Shown: piece by piece, positions 25,627-35,230 of the stretch | Position numbering within the stretch: the first letter of the stretch is position 1 | Layout of the letters: the number at the start of each line of letters is the position of its first letter | Assembly (NCBI GenBank): GCA_009731425.1 | Contig: AP018794.1 | Coordinates: 1,433,960 to 1,497,959 of the forward strand | Length of the DNA: 64,000 bases | Reading direction: 5' to 3' | Source: Lachnospiraceae bacterium KM106-2 | GTDB lineage: Bacteria > Bacillota > Clostridia > Lachnospirales > Lachnospiraceae | Made by a program: the position numbers and the translations under genes | Notes under the pieces: generated by a model | The model's database searches: none | Told to the model about the DNA's origin: nothing | The model's input: only the letters and a program-made list of their open reading frames with translations

Positions 25627-27276
25627 TTATTTTACAACAATATCCGTAGTATAAACCATATCTCTTCCGTCAATCTGGGTATAGATGGATGTCTTACCCT
25701 TTCTTACCGCCTTGATCTTACCATTCTTATCAATGGTAGCGATCTTTGGATTATTCGAACCCCATTTTACCTTTTTATTATAATTTAGCATCTTAACCTT
25801 AACTGTTTTCCCCTTCTTAAGTGTTACAGCTGTCTTATTTAATCGCGGTGCCTTATATTTTTTATCTACCTTTGTACTGTTACATTTTGCAATTTGATAA
25901 TCTGCTGGGAAATCATGTTTTTTTCTAACCGCATCTGTCTCTAAAAAACATTCATAAATACTATAATCGACATTATGAGTCGTATCAATATGATACCACT
26001 TCGTCCCGATCTGAACTAAATTCCATGCATGATTCCATTTATCACTGGTAACATAATCGACTTGAATCTTAAAATAACGCATAAATTCATAAAATGCCCA
26101 GGCATATCCATCACATTTTGCTTTTCCTTTTAGCAAGGCTTGTTCTGCTCCAAATGCAGATAATGTATAATCTACATTGTATGCAAGCCAGTGATTTACT
26201 GCCCAAACTTTCTCATAATCAGTTGCATTCGTTAACTCATAATTTGTTTCTACTTGTTTAAATCGATTTGTTACTGTCTTTTTTAATACCGTAACCACGC
26301 AAGTATATTTCTTGCCTTTCTGCACAGCTGTGATCGTAACTTTGCCGGCTTTTTTTGCTGTAATCTTACCACCAGATACGGTAGCTATCTTTTTATTGGA
26401 TGTACTCCATTTAACTGTCCCTGAACTAGCTGAATGAAAATAAAGTGTATCCTTCTCTCCTGCTAAGAGTGTTACCTTCGTCTTGTGAAGTCCAGTGGAA
26501 TTCGTATATTTAAAAGGAATATTATATTCTTTGGCATAAGTTGCTCCGCCACTATTCTTTTTCGCAATTAAATATTTCACTTTACTGAAAGCACCTCTCC
26601 CAACTACTTTTACACTATCTGGGATTGATACCACTTTGATCTTATTACTGCCATGAAATGCATACTCTTTTATTTCCGTCAAATTACTTGGTAATATAAC
26701 ACTCTCTAAGCTCTTACACTGATAAAATGTATTATGCTCAATTACCTTTATCGAATTTGGAATAACCACTTTCTTAATGGAACTACAATCCTCAAATGCA
26801 CTTGATCCAATCTTAGTCAATCCTTCTGGTAATGTAATAGAAGTTAACTTCTCACAGGAATTAAAGGCTCTTAATCCAATTGTACGCAGACTATTACGAA
26901 AGGGATATCTCTCTAAAGAACGACATTCCACAAATGCCTGTTCCCCTATATTCACTACATTTGCTGCTCCAATTACTTCTTTTAAATTAGTACATCCGTA
27001 AAAAGCCCCATCATCAATGGTAGTAACCGAATCTGGTATTGTAACCTTTTCAATTTTACTGTTCCACATAAATAAGTATTTCTTTATCGTTGTCGTCCCA
27101 TCGGGAATGGTTACTTCTTTGCCATCTTGAGAATAAATAACAGATACATCTGGATAGATTAAATCTGATTGATCATTACTATCTGCTGATGCTATCTTTC
27201 CTAAGGATAAGGTACAGAATAACATAAATGTCATTCCTTCGACAATTTTTCTTCTAAAGTTTAATCGTTTTCTCAT
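25627..27276 (-). CDS. Secreted LRR_5 / Big_2 / transglutaminase-like protein
   Basis: A 549-aa exported protein. After a signal peptide (about 1-31, cleaved near IASADS) come BspA-type leucine-rich repeats (about 45-230; repeated I-P-D-S-V-T-I and A-F-x-x-C units). A Big_2 Ig-like domain (about 240-310) precedes a transglutaminase-core domain (about 325-440) with a complete Cys-His-Asp triad in GKAKCDGYAWAFYEF, WNHAWNLV and YHIDTTHN. A second Big_2-like repeat ends the protein. There is no LPXTG or membrane anchor. Such proteins bind or process cell-wall or host components; whether this one cross-links or cleaves is unknown. It is monocistronic, with its own promoter and terminator. Confidence 0.92.
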   Translation of the reverse strand: MRKRLNFRRKIVEGMTFMLFCTLSLGKIASADSNDQSDLIYPDVSVIYSQDGKEVTIPDGTTTIKKYLFMWNSKIEKVTIPDSVTTIDDGAFYGCTNLKEVIGAANVVNIGEQAFVECRSLERYPFRNSLRTIGLRAFNSCEKLTSITLPEGLTKIGSSAFEDCSSIKKVVIPNSIKVIEHNTFYQCKSLESVILPSNLTEIKEYAFHGSNKIKVVSIPDSVKVVGRGAFSKVKYLIAKKNSGGATYAKEYNIPFKYTNSTGLHKTKVTLLAGEKDTLYFHSASSGTVKWSTSNKKIATVSGGKITAKKAGKVTITAVQKGKKYTCVVTVLKKTVTNRFKQVETNYELTNATDYEKVWAVNHWLAYNVDYTLSAFGAEQALLKGKAKCDGYAWAFYEFMRYFKIQVDYVTSDKWNHAWNLVQIGTKWYHIDTTHNVDYSIYECFLETDAVRKKHDFPADYQIAKCNSTKVDKKYKAPRLNKTAVTLKKGKTVKVKMLNYNKKVKWGSNNPKIATIDKNGKIKAVRKGKTSIYTQIDGRDMVYTTDIVVK

Positions 27277-27331
27277 TGGTATATAAATCCTCCCTCTTAT
27301 ATGGTAATTATGCTAAATAATGGAACACTTG

Positions 27332-27424
27332 GTCAAGAGGTATGATTTACCAAAGAGAAGTTTCTTCTCGTTATCGCGACAGTCGCCAAGTTGATACAAG
27401 TGTCATTTTGGCTCGTTGTTCGCG
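27332..27424. repeat. Structured intergenic repeat, copy B
   Basis: Second copy of the element at 18541-18622. Bases 27385-27396 pair with 27401-27412 with one T-T mismatch and two G-U pairs; an outer stem CGCG...CA/TG..CGCG is better than in copy A. As in copy A, it lies between a gene's terminator (here fucO) and the -35 box of the next minus-strand gene (TTGACC near 27333). Confidence 0.7.
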
Positions 27425-27436
27425 TAAATTAAAATA

Positions 27437-27464
27437 GGACAACCACTTTTTCAAGTAGTTGTCC
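27437..27464 (-). terminator. Terminator of fucO
   Basis: GGACAACCACTT and AAGTAGTTGTCC form the stem; the minus-strand tail is TATTTTAATTT. A second hairpin (TTGATCTAAATA/TATTTAGATCAA, 27479-27515) overlaps the fucO stop but has no T-run. Confidence 0.75.
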
Positions 27465-27505
27465 TGATTGTAGATAATTGATCTAAATAAGCTTCACAAG
27501 CATAT

Positions 27506-28654
27506 TTAGATCAATGACTCATATAACTTCGTAATTTCTTCTACAGAAGTATCTCTTGGATTTCCTGGTCTACAAGCATCATCAAATGCGGATTGTGCTA
27601 AGAATGGAATATCTTCTTTCTTAACGATCTCTTTTAAGTTTGCTGGAATACCAACATCCTCAGATAATTTTCTTACTGCATCTACAGCAGCTTTACGATA
27701 TTCTTCTTGCGTCATGTTATCAACGCCTTCTACACCCATTGCTCTGGCAACTTCACGATATTTTTCACCGGTTGCGCTTGCATTGTATTCCATAACAGTA
27801 GGTAAGATAATGGCATTTGCAACACCGTGAGGAGTATCATAGAGTGCACCAAGAGGATGAGCCATAGAATGTACGATACCAAGACCTACATTGGAGAATC
27901 CCATTCCGGCAACATATTGGCCAAGTGCCATTCCTTCTCTTCCTTCATTGGTATTTTCAACAGCTCCTCGTAAATTCTTGGAGATGATCTCAATTGCTTT
28001 TAGATGGAACATATCAGATAATTCCCATGCTCCTTTTGTTATGTAACCTTCAATTGCATGTGTTAATGCATCCATTCCTGTTGCAGCCGTTAATCCTTTT
28101 GGCATTGAGCTCATCATTTCAGGATCAACAAAAGCGACTACCGGAATATCTTTTGGATCTACACATACCATCTTACGATTTTTCTCAGCATCTGTAATAA
28201 CGTAATTGATCGTTACTTCTGCTGCGGTTCCTGCCGTTGTTGGTACTGCGAAGATTGGTACGGATTTATTCTTTGTAGGTGCAACACCCTCAAGACTTCT
28301 AACATCTGCAAAATCAGGATTTGCAATTACAATGCCGATGCCTTTTGATGTATCCATAGAAGAACCACCACCGATAGCGATTAGATAATCTGCTCCGGCA
28401 TTCTTGAATGCCTCTACACCTTTTTGAACATTTTCAATCGTTGGATTTGGTTTAATGTTAGAATATACTTCATATGCTAAACCAGCACCATCTAATACAT
28501 CTAATACTTTCTTTGTTACCCCAAATTTGATCAAGTCAGGATCAGAACATACTAATGCTTTCTTAAATCCTCTGTTCTTTGCTTCTGTCGCAATCTCTTT
28601 CATTGCTCCAGCACCATGATATGATGTCTCATTTAATATAAATCTGTTTACCAT
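27506..28654 (-). CDS. fucO: Iron-containing alcohol dehydrogenase, lactaldehyde reductase type
   Basis: A 382-aa group III Fe-dependent dehydrogenase that reduces lactaldehyde to 1,2-propanediol (or related aldehydes). It follows E. coli FucO nearly end to end: IGGGSSMDTSKGIG (NAD), PTTAGTAAEVTINYVITD, and the metal site around ATGMDALTHAIEGY with downstream HSMAHPLGALYDTPHG. I start at ATG 28654, behind AAAGGAGACCTATT; the 25-codon longer frame lacks a ribosome binding site. It is not in a fucose operon here, so the role may be general aldehyde reduction in fermentation. Confidence 0.9.
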   Translation of the reverse strand: MVNRFILNETSYHGAGAMKEIATEAKNRGFKKALVCSDPDLIKFGVTKKVLDVLDGAGLAYEVYSNIKPNPTIENVQKGVEAFKNAGADYLIAIGGGSSMDTSKGIGIVIANPDFADVRSLEGVAPTKNKSVPIFAVPTTAGTAAEVTINYVITDAEKNRKMVCVDPKDIPVVAFVDPEMMSSMPKGLTAATGMDALTHAIEGYITKGAWELSDMFHLKAIEIISKNLRGAVENTNEGREGMALGQYVAGMGFSNVGLGIVHSMAHPLGALYDTPHGVANAIILPTVMEYNASATGEKYREVARAMGVEGVDNMTQEEYRKAAVDAVRKLSEDVGIPANLKEIVKKEDIPFLAQSAFDDACRPGNPRDTSVEEITKLYESLI

Positions 28655-28810
28655 AATAGGTCTCCTTTCATAACAAAATATGACTTTTCTTCTCACTTCT
28701 ATTATAGGATTCTTCGATTTTTGATACAACCGAAGAAGTCTGAAATATTGGATAAAATTTCAGTTGGTTTTTTGTTTATTTTGTTCCAAACTATTTTACT
28801 ACACATTAAA

Positions 28811-28854
28811 GAAAGCCTTAAGAATCAAGTGTTTTCTTAATTCTTAAGGCTTTC
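28811..28854 (-). terminator. Terminator of nrdD
   Basis: GAAAGCCTTAAGAAT and ATTCTTAAGGCTTTC form a perfect 15-bp stem; the minus tail is TTTAATGTG. Confidence 0.8.
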
Positions 28855-28865
28855 ATGTCTTTCTA

Positions 28866-30992
28866 TTATAAATGCATTACACGAGAATTGATTTCTTTCG
28901 TCTTACCGACATTCCAGAAGTTCTCTCCTAAATATCCGCAAGTTCTTCTAACTACATTCATCTTTCCATGATCTTTATTTCCGCATTGTGGACATTCCCA
29001 CTCTAACTTATCATTTAATTTAATCTCGCCATCAAAGCCACATACTTGGCAATAATCTGATTTCGTATTAAATTCTGCATATTGAATATTATCATAGATA
29101 AACTGGATAACAGTCTCTAAGGCATCTAAGTTTTTCTTCATATTTGGAATTTCTACTAATGAGATTGCTCCACCAGAAGATAGATTCTGAAATCCGCTTT
29201 CAAATGATAACTTATGGAAGGCATCGATCTTCTCTCTTACGTCAACATGATACGAGTTTGTATAATATCCTTTATCCGTAATATCTTTTACCTTACCAAA
29301 TCGTTTTTCATCGATTCTAGCGAAACGATAACATAAGGATTCAGCTGGTGTTCCATAAAGTGCGAAGGCAATATTCGTCTCATCTTTCCAACGATCAACA
29401 GCATTTCTTAAGTGATGCATTAACTTATAAGCAAATGCTTCTCCTTCTTTGGTCGTATGGCTCACATGTTTCATTAACATGGTCGTCTCATATAAGCCGA
29501 TGTAACCAAGTGACATCGTTGAATAGCCATTGTGAAGAAGTTTATCGATCTTCTCACCTTTTTTCAATCTGGCGATAGCACCATACTGCCAATGAAGTGG
29601 ACTTGTATCAGATAATACTCCTTCTAAGGCTCTATGTCTGCACATCAAAGCTTGGAAACATAATGCAAGACGTTCTTCTAAGATCTCATAGAACTTGTCC
29701 TCATCTCCTTCAGATAAGAAAGCGATCTGAGGAAGGTTGATGCTGACAACACCTTGATTAAATCTTCCTTCAAATTTATAGTTTCCATTCTCATCTTTCC
29801 ATGGTGATAAGAAACTTCTGCAACCCATACAGCTGAAGACATTTCCTTCGTAGTTTTCTCTCATCTTCTTAGCAGAAATATAGTCTGGATACATACGTTT
29901 AGCGGAACATTTTGCTGCCATCTTCGTTAAGTAATCGTATTTACCGCCTTTTAAGCAGTTATTCTCATCAAGAACATAAATTAATTTAGGGAATGCTGGT
30001 GTTACATAGACACCGGCTTCATTTTTAATTCCCTGATAGCGTTGTCTTAAGATTTCCTCAATGATCATGGCATTTTCTTTAATATAGGGATCATTATCAT
30101 CTAAGTGTAAGAAAAGAGTAACAAAAGGTGATTGTCCATTTGTAGTCATTAACGTATTGATCTGATATTGGATCGTCTGCACACCAGATTTTAATTCTTC
30201 TCTTACTCTGGCATCTACCACCTTTTCAATCTGTTCATCTGTTAATGAATTACCCATGTCTTCCTGTAATCGTTTTGTGAATTTCTCTTTGCTGTAACGA
30301 AGGTATTTACCAAGATGGATCATATCTACTGATTGACCGCCATATTGGTTTGATGCGACGCAGGCAATAATCTGTGTCATTACTGTACAAGCAACTTGGA
30401 AACTCTTAGGAGTCTCGATCATCTTACCATTGATCACGGTTCCATTATCAAGCATATCGCCGATATTGATCAGACAACAATTGAAGATTGGCTGTAAGAA
30501 ATAATCAGCATCATGAAAATGGATCGCACCTTCTTCGTGTGCTTTCACAATTTTTTCAGGAAGAAGGACACGTTTCGATAAATCTCTTGAAACCTCTCCA
30601 GCTATGTAATCTCTTTGTGTGGAAGCTAACATCGTATTCTTATTCGAGTTTTCTTCTGCAAGTTCTTTATTATCATTTCGAATGAGTGAAAGGATAGATT
30701 CATCTGTAGTATTTGCTTTCCGAACTAGCGCACGTTTATATCGATAAATAATATATTTCTTAGCTAGCTCATATTTTTCCTCGCTTACTAGATGATGTTC
30801 GATCATATCCTGAATTTCTTCTACTTGGACTTGATCTTTTGGAATACTAGCAATTGATTCTTCGATTTCTCTGATCTTACGCTCAGAAATCCTCTCCTCT
30901 TCTTTTACTTCCTTGTTTGCTTTTTTGATTGCCATTGTTATTTTGCTGCCATCATATTCGACAACTCTTTGATCTCGCTTTACTACTTTCAT
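28866..30992 (-). CDS. nrdD: Anaerobic ribonucleoside-triphosphate reductase
   Basis: Class III ribonucleotide reductase of 708 aa, which makes dNTPs from NTPs under strict anaerobiosis with a glycyl radical. An N-terminal ATP-cone (MKVVKRDQRVVEYDGSKIT...) gives allosteric control. The catalytic domain is in the middle. The C-terminal Zn site CQVCGFDG...CPQCGN comes before the glycyl-radical loop RRTCGYLGENFWN, with the radical Gly at about residue 686. The activase gene nrdG, often the next gene, is not adjacent: fucO follows after a terminator. Two NrdR boxes cover the promoter. Confidence 0.97.
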   Translation of the reverse strand: MKVVKRDQRVVEYDGSKITMAIKKANKEVKEEERISERKIREIEESIASIPKDQVQVEEIQDMIEHHLVSEEKYELAKKYIIYRYKRALVRKANTTDESILSLIRNDNKELAEENSNKNTMLASTQRDYIAGEVSRDLSKRVLLPEKIVKAHEEGAIHFHDADYFLQPIFNCCLINIGDMLDNGTVINGKMIETPKSFQVACTVMTQIIACVASNQYGGQSVDMIHLGKYLRYSKEKFTKRLQEDMGNSLTDEQIEKVVDARVREELKSGVQTIQYQINTLMTTNGQSPFVTLFLHLDDNDPYIKENAMIIEEILRQRYQGIKNEAGVYVTPAFPKLIYVLDENNCLKGGKYDYLTKMAAKCSAKRMYPDYISAKKMRENYEGNVFSCMGCRSFLSPWKDENGNYKFEGRFNQGVVSINLPQIAFLSEGDEDKFYEILEERLALCFQALMCRHRALEGVLSDTSPLHWQYGAIARLKKGEKIDKLLHNGYSTMSLGYIGLYETTMLMKHVSHTTKEGEAFAYKLMHHLRNAVDRWKDETNIAFALYGTPAESLCYRFARIDEKRFGKVKDITDKGYYTNSYHVDVREKIDAFHKLSFESGFQNLSSGGAISLVEIPNMKKNLDALETVIQFIYDNIQYAEFNTKSDYCQVCGFDGEIKLNDKLEWECPQCGNKDHGKMNVVRRTCGYLGENFWNVGKTKEINSRVMHL

Positions 30993-31011
30993 TTCATTCT
31001 CCTTTGTATTT

Positions 31012-31078
31012 ATTATATAATATAATTTTTATTTTAACAACATATAGTGGAATTAATATTTACATTAACTATATATTG
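31012..31078 (-). promoter_or_regulatory. nrdD promoter with two NrdR boxes
   Basis: Cores CAACATATAG (31038-31047) and CTATATATTG (31069-31078) both fit the NrdR-box consensus CWAtATaTWG and start exactly 31 bp apart, about three helical turns. The first overlaps the -35 box TTGTTA (31035-31040), which is 17 bp from the -10 box TATAAT (31012-31017) on the minus strand. Confidence 0.85.
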
Positions 31079-31101
31079 TGCTATTATTGTACTCGTTTTA
31101 T

Positions 31102-31132
31102 AGTGAAATGACTAGTTTCACTTCTCTATAAT
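31102..31132 (+). promoter_or_regulatory. tetR promoter and candidate operator
   Basis: A 21-bp dyad AGTGAAA-N7-TTTCACT (31102-31122) lies just upstream of a TATAAT -10 box (31127-31132), about 30 bp before the TetR start. The position suits autorepression. Confidence 0.55.
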
Positions 31133-31162
31133 TGAAAATAACTACGAGGAGATGTACACATC

Positions 31163-31744
31163 ATGCGTTCAAAAGAAAAATCCATGCAACGAATTGTCAG
31201 CTCAGTTACCGAATTATTAACCCAAGGTGAATTGGATAAACTTACGATCGGTGATATTACAAATCATTGCCATATGACCAGACAACTATTTTATCATTAT
31301 TTCAAAGATAAATATGATGTGGTCGCTTGGATCTATAAAAATGATTTCCAGAACCTAATTGATCAAATTCCAGATTACATAACATATCAGGACTTGTTGC
31401 TTGAAGTATTGCATTTATTAAAATCAAAACAACTTTTTTATGGTCATGCTTTACAATCGAAAGACTATAATGCCTTGTCGACGATCATGATCACCCATAT
31501 CAATTTAATTCTATCCTGCTATATTAGGCGTTCTGTCACTGACGTGCCCCAAGATCAGCTAAATTTCCTGATCGACTTTTATTCCCACGGCGCCGTCAGA
31601 TGTTTAACTGAACTTCTTACTTCCCTCATCTCATTTCATGAAGATCAACTCTCGGAATGGTTAATTGATACTCTTCCCTATTCCATTCGCTCACAGATCC
31701 TTAAATGTAAGATCAAGTCTGCTGATCTTCTTGTATCATTCTAA
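31163..31744 (+). CDS. TetR-family regulator
   Basis: A 193-aa TetR/AcrR regulator. The N-terminal HTH (about 8-55) includes LTIGDITNHCHMTRQLFYHYFKDKYDV. The C-terminal domain has the TetR_C_8-like pattern seen in DhaS-type regulators (LIDFYSHGAVRCLTELL). The target may be itself or the convergent neighbour. The start follows GAGGAG with an 11-base gap. It converges on the YczE-like gene with only 10 bp between stops and no obvious terminator. Confidence 0.9.
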   Translation: MRSKEKSMQRIVSSVTELLTQGELDKLTIGDITNHCHMTRQLFYHYFKDKYDVVAWIYKNDFQNLIDQIPDYITYQDLLLEVLHLLKSKQLFYGHALQSKDYNALSTIMITHINLILSCYIRRSVTDVPQDQLNFLIDFYSHGAVRCLTELLTSLISFHEDQLSEWLIDTLPYSIRSQILKCKIKSADLLVSF

Positions 31745-31754
31745 AAAACTTTCT

Positions 31755-32402
31755 TTATGCTGCATTCATTCCGGATTGTGCATCCATCTTCTGCTTGCAC
31801 ATCCGGTTAAACACTGCGATCACTCGGCCTACACCGATCACAGCGATCACGGTTCCAACTCCGATTCCGATTAACTCTTTTCGAAATAAAAAGCCTACGG
31901 TAATGGTGATCAAAATATTTACCACGTCAAAACAATTCTTTGTAAATCCCATTTCTTTGTTACTATAATCTGAGATCGCCTGTACGATTCCATCTCCTGG
32001 ATTTGGAACTAGCCTCATATTTACTGACATTGCCGCTCCGATTCCTGTAAGGATAATGGCGAATAACAATACGATCAATCTTGGTGTAAAAGCACCAGAC
32101 ATGTTAGGAATATGATCTGCAAACAGATTCATAAACCTTGTAAATATAATTGAGAGCGGAATTTGAAGTAGATCATATAGTTTCGCATTCCTTCTCTTTA
32201 GTAAAAACTGAATTAATACAAAGACACAATATACGATCAGAGTCATATTTCCAAAATTCAGATTCCATATACTCGCGATTGCAAATGGTACCGAGATGAT
32301 TGGAGATACTCCCAGTCCAGTCTTCGTATTTAGGGTAATTCCCAGAGCCAGAATTAATAATCCGACTAAGTAATAACTAATTCTCATCCCCTGCTGTCTC
32401 AT
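31755..32402 (-). CDS. YczE/DUF6198-like membrane protein
   Basis: A 215-aa integral membrane protein with about five helices. LGITLNTKTGLGVSPIISVPF and the later GAAMSVNMRLVPNPGDGIVQAISD are the repeated signature motifs of the YitT/YczE-like group, which looks like a half-transporter. Function is not established in any member; B. subtilis YczE affects surfactin/bacillaene production indirectly. It follows the helicase gene by 30 bp and may share its transcript. Confidence 0.85.
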   Translation of the reverse strand: MRQQGMRISYYLVGLLILALGITLNTKTGLGVSPIISVPFAIASIWNLNFGNMTLIVYCVFVLIQFLLKRRNAKLYDLLQIPLSIIFTRFMNLFADHIPNMSGAFTPRLIVLLFAIILTGIGAAMSVNMRLVPNPGDGIVQAISDYSNKEMGFTKNCFDVVNILITITVGFLFRKELIGIGVGTVIAVIGVGRVIAVFNRMCKQKMDAQSGMNAA

Positions 32403-32432
32403 TTAAGTGTCGTTCCTTTCTTTTGTTATCTA

Positions 32433-34265
32433 TCATGATTCATCTTTTAATTGATATACGCATAGCTCATGTAATGCTCTTGTCGCTTCAATGTAATAAG
32501 TCTGTCTTCTTACTTCCTCAATTCCACAATCCTGCGTCTTTAATATAATGACGGCATCAAATTCCAGTCCTTTTGATAAATAAGCAGGGAGTACCAAGAT
32601 TCCTTCTGGATAAACCGTTGTTGTCTCTTTGATCAAGGTAACATCGCACTTCTCTTGTATCCACTCATACCATTGATAGGATTCTTCTGCTCCATCACAT
32701 AGGATTGCAATTGACTCATAAAAAGTATCTTTTAACGCTCCTAGCTTTTCTTGCAATTGACGAAGCATCTGCTCTTTTGACTCAAATTCTAGTACCTCAG
32801 GTTTCTTACCATGTCGATTTACATTTTGTGTATTCGTAATCGATAGGATCTGATTTGCAAAATCATTGATCTCCTTGGTAGAACGATAACTTTGGTTCAT
32901 CTCTATCATAGATGCCTCAGGATAAATCGCCTGAAGGATTTTAGTAACGGGTTCTCCCTTTCGTAAAACTTGATTCTCATCACCTAAAATTGTTTTAGAA
33001 CAGGAAAATAACGTATTTAAAATGGCATATTGAAAGATTGTATAATCCTGCATCTCATCGATTAGCAGATGACGGATCGATCCAAATGCTCCTGCCCCTA
33101 GCAATTTCACCTGCATATAAAAGACGGCTAAGATATCCTCATAACAAATCTCGCCAAACTCATTTTGGTATTCTTCCATTCCTGGCTCTATGATTGAAAC
33201 TTCCTTTAGGAATGTGAGATACAATGCGATCAACTGAGCTTCATTATCCGCTCTTTTATTTTTTAGAAACGCATTCAGCTGATGATAATAGTCTGTGGAC
33301 GATTTGAGTACTATCCTTTGATAACGAGGATCTTCTTCGTCCTCACAATTTAATATGTAATTGATTTGATCATTTTTATATTCATAAGGATCTTCGATCA
33401 AAAGCATATCTGCCATAAGATCATCCCATTCTTTCATGATCACATTTTCTTCACCAAGCTCTGGCAGTACTTCGGAAATATAATCTGAAAAGAGTGCGTT
33501 TGGCGATAAAATCATAATATTATCCGAGCGGAGCTGTTTCCGGTGATTATATAATAACCAGGCGACCCGATGAAGTGCTACGACTGTCTTGCCGCTTCCC
33601 GCTGTACCATTGATAATAAGCGTTTTTACCTTGTCCTCACGAATGATACGATTCTGTTCTTTTTGAATCGTCGCAACCACTTGTCTCATACGGCCTTCAT
33701 TATGATTACTTAATTGCTGTAATAAAACTTCATCATCAATTCGTAAATTGGTATCGATCATATATTTCAGCGTTCCATCCTGAATCTGAAATTGCTTCTT
33801 CTCCTCGATTGTTCCACGAATGATCCCATCTGGTGCCTCAAAGGATGCCTTTCCCATCTCATACTCATAATAAAGGGAAGAAATCGGTGCTCTCCAGTCA
33901 TAGATATAAGACTGATCCTCTTTTCGGTCGTAAAAGCCCATGATTCCTATGTAGACAGGTAATATCGCCCCGTCCTCTTCATAAGAGAAACGGATCTTTC
34001 CAAAGTATGGAGAAGATTTAAGCCGTTGTAACTGCTCATAATAGCGTTGATAAGCATTTAACAGCATTACATCCTGTTCGATCGACTGCTTGTTCTCTAA
34101 TCGTTCTTCTTCATCCATATCCGAAGTATTATCCCACAAGAATTCCTTCTGCTTCTGGATCTTCGTCTTCCACTGTTCTATTTTTTCTTTCATCTGATCA
34201 ACTTGGCCGTTTAGTCGATGTAAAACTAATTTTAAATAGAACTCTTCTTCTACAGTTACTGACAT
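32433..34265 (-). CDS. helD: HelD-like UvrD-family helicase / RNA polymerase recycling factor
   Basis: A 610-aa SF1 ATPase. An N-terminal antiparallel coiled coil (about 1-85) is followed by Walker A GTAGSGKTVVAL (about 218-229), a DEMQD Walker B, and C-terminal UvrD motifs (LSKGLEFDAVII; IEATRALHEL). This is the layout of HelD, which removes stalled RNA polymerase from DNA. At 610 aa it is shorter than B. subtilis HelD (774), mainly in the N-terminal arm and connecting regions. AAGGAGACGATATC precedes the ATG. Confidence 0.82.
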   Translation of the reverse strand: MSVTVEEEFYLKLVLHRLNGQVDQMKEKIEQWKTKIQKQKEFLWDNTSDMDEEERLENKQSIEQDVMLLNAYQRYYEQLQRLKSSPYFGKIRFSYEEDGAILPVYIGIMGFYDRKEDQSYIYDWRAPISSLYYEYEMGKASFEAPDGIIRGTIEEKKQFQIQDGTLKYMIDTNLRIDDEVLLQQLSNHNEGRMRQVVATIQKEQNRIIREDKVKTLIINGTAGSGKTVVALHRVAWLLYNHRKQLRSDNIMILSPNALFSDYISEVLPELGEENVIMKEWDDLMADMLLIEDPYEYKNDQINYILNCEDEEDPRYQRIVLKSSTDYYHQLNAFLKNKRADNEAQLIALYLTFLKEVSIIEPGMEEYQNEFGEICYEDILAVFYMQVKLLGAGAFGSIRHLLIDEMQDYTIFQYAILNTLFSCSKTILGDENQVLRKGEPVTKILQAIYPEASMIEMNQSYRSTKEINDFANQILSITNTQNVNRHGKKPEVLEFESKEQMLRQLQEKLGALKDTFYESIAILCDGAEESYQWYEWIQEKCDVTLIKETTTVYPEGILVLPAYLSKGLEFDAVIILKTQDCGIEEVRRQTYYIEATRALHELCVYQLKDES

Positions 34266-34308
34266 GATATCGTCTCCTTGCCATTGCTTAAGTCACCTAA
34301 ATTTAAAC

Positions 34309-34344
34309 GAAAAAACGCCCTTCAATCTCGTCATTGAAGGGCGT
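34309..34344 (-). terminator. Terminator of the 34350 gene
   Basis: ACGCCCTTCAAT/ATTGAAGGGCGT forms a perfect 12-bp stem followed by six T on the minus strand. It separates the 34350 gene from helD. Confidence 0.9.
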
Positions 34345-34349
34345 AATAT

Positions 34350-35129
34350 TTATTTTGAAAATAAACGATATTCTTTATGGATTTTTCTTGTCACCTTAAA
34401 TAGCGGACCAAACGGTATTTCTAATAACAACGCTACTAGGAGAAAGACGCCCCTGTCCATATAGAATCGTACGACTGCACTCTCAGACATTAAATATGCC
34501 ATCTTTGCAAAACTATGATAAGGCATAAGCAAAAATAACATGCTTAAAATCCCTACTTCTAGAATTACAGCAAGTACAAACTTTGATCGAATCAACTTTT
34601 CTTTGTTAGATTCCTCATATACTTGTTTTACGATCATCCTTATTCCAAACAAAAGTAAGACAGTACAAACTGCAACTATCATGGAATATACATTAGTTCC
34701 CTCGAAAAACAGATAGATTAAAAGGATTCCATATTGAATATGACTCGACATCATAAGTAAATACGATTCCATCAGGTGCTTCTCATCTTTAAGTTCTGCT
34801 TTCTTAAGATAAGATAAGGTAACCACCCATAAAAGTGCTAATGCGATAAAAACACCAGCGATAAAAAATGAATTGTGATAGCAGCTTCTTGCCATTAAAA
34901 CACTGGCTGCATAGCTGATCACCAATAGGAATAACGTTACATTTCCCATTGCTTTTTCATTACTAAGTATACTATATAGTTCCAAAAATGGTACTGCAGT
35001 TAATAGAACTGCGAACACCATAAATTGATCATCACTATGAAATTGAATGTTTCTTACTGCAAGTAAAATCTGAATCACACTAATAAAGCCAAGTAGAACA
35101 GTCGCAGCAAGTATGCGGTTCTTTTTCAT
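34350..35129 (-). CDS. Seven- to eight-helix membrane protein, unknown
   Basis: A 259-aa integral membrane protein with regularly spaced hydrophobic segments and a basic C-terminus (KVTRKIHKEYRLFSK). No family is recognised and no catalytic residues stand out. I start at ATG 35129, eight bases after GGAGG. It is monocistronic between two terminators. Confidence 0.75.
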   Translation of the reverse strand: MKKNRILAATVLLGFISVIQILLAVRNIQFHSDDQFMVFAVLLTAVPFLELYSILSNEKAMGNVTLFLLVISYAASVLMARSCYHNSFFIAGVFIALALLWVVTLSYLKKAELKDEKHLMESYLLMMSSHIQYGILLIYLFFEGTNVYSMIVAVCTVLLLFGIRMIVKQVYEESNKEKLIRSKFVLAVILEVGILSMLFLLMPYHSFAKMAYLMSESAVVRFYMDRGVFLLVALLLEIPFGPLFKVTRKIHKEYRLFSK

Positions 35130-35230
35130 CCATAATTCCTCCTGTGTAGTTTCATAACACAACAGTATTTATTATACCACATGAAAAAGAAAATGGGTAT
35201 GTTTTTTCGAAATCATTTTTCCTACAAAGA

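Noticed and set aside
28655-28729. 25-codon extension of FucO
   Set aside because: No ribosome binding site; FucO proteins start at MVNRFILNE, which follows AAAGGAG.
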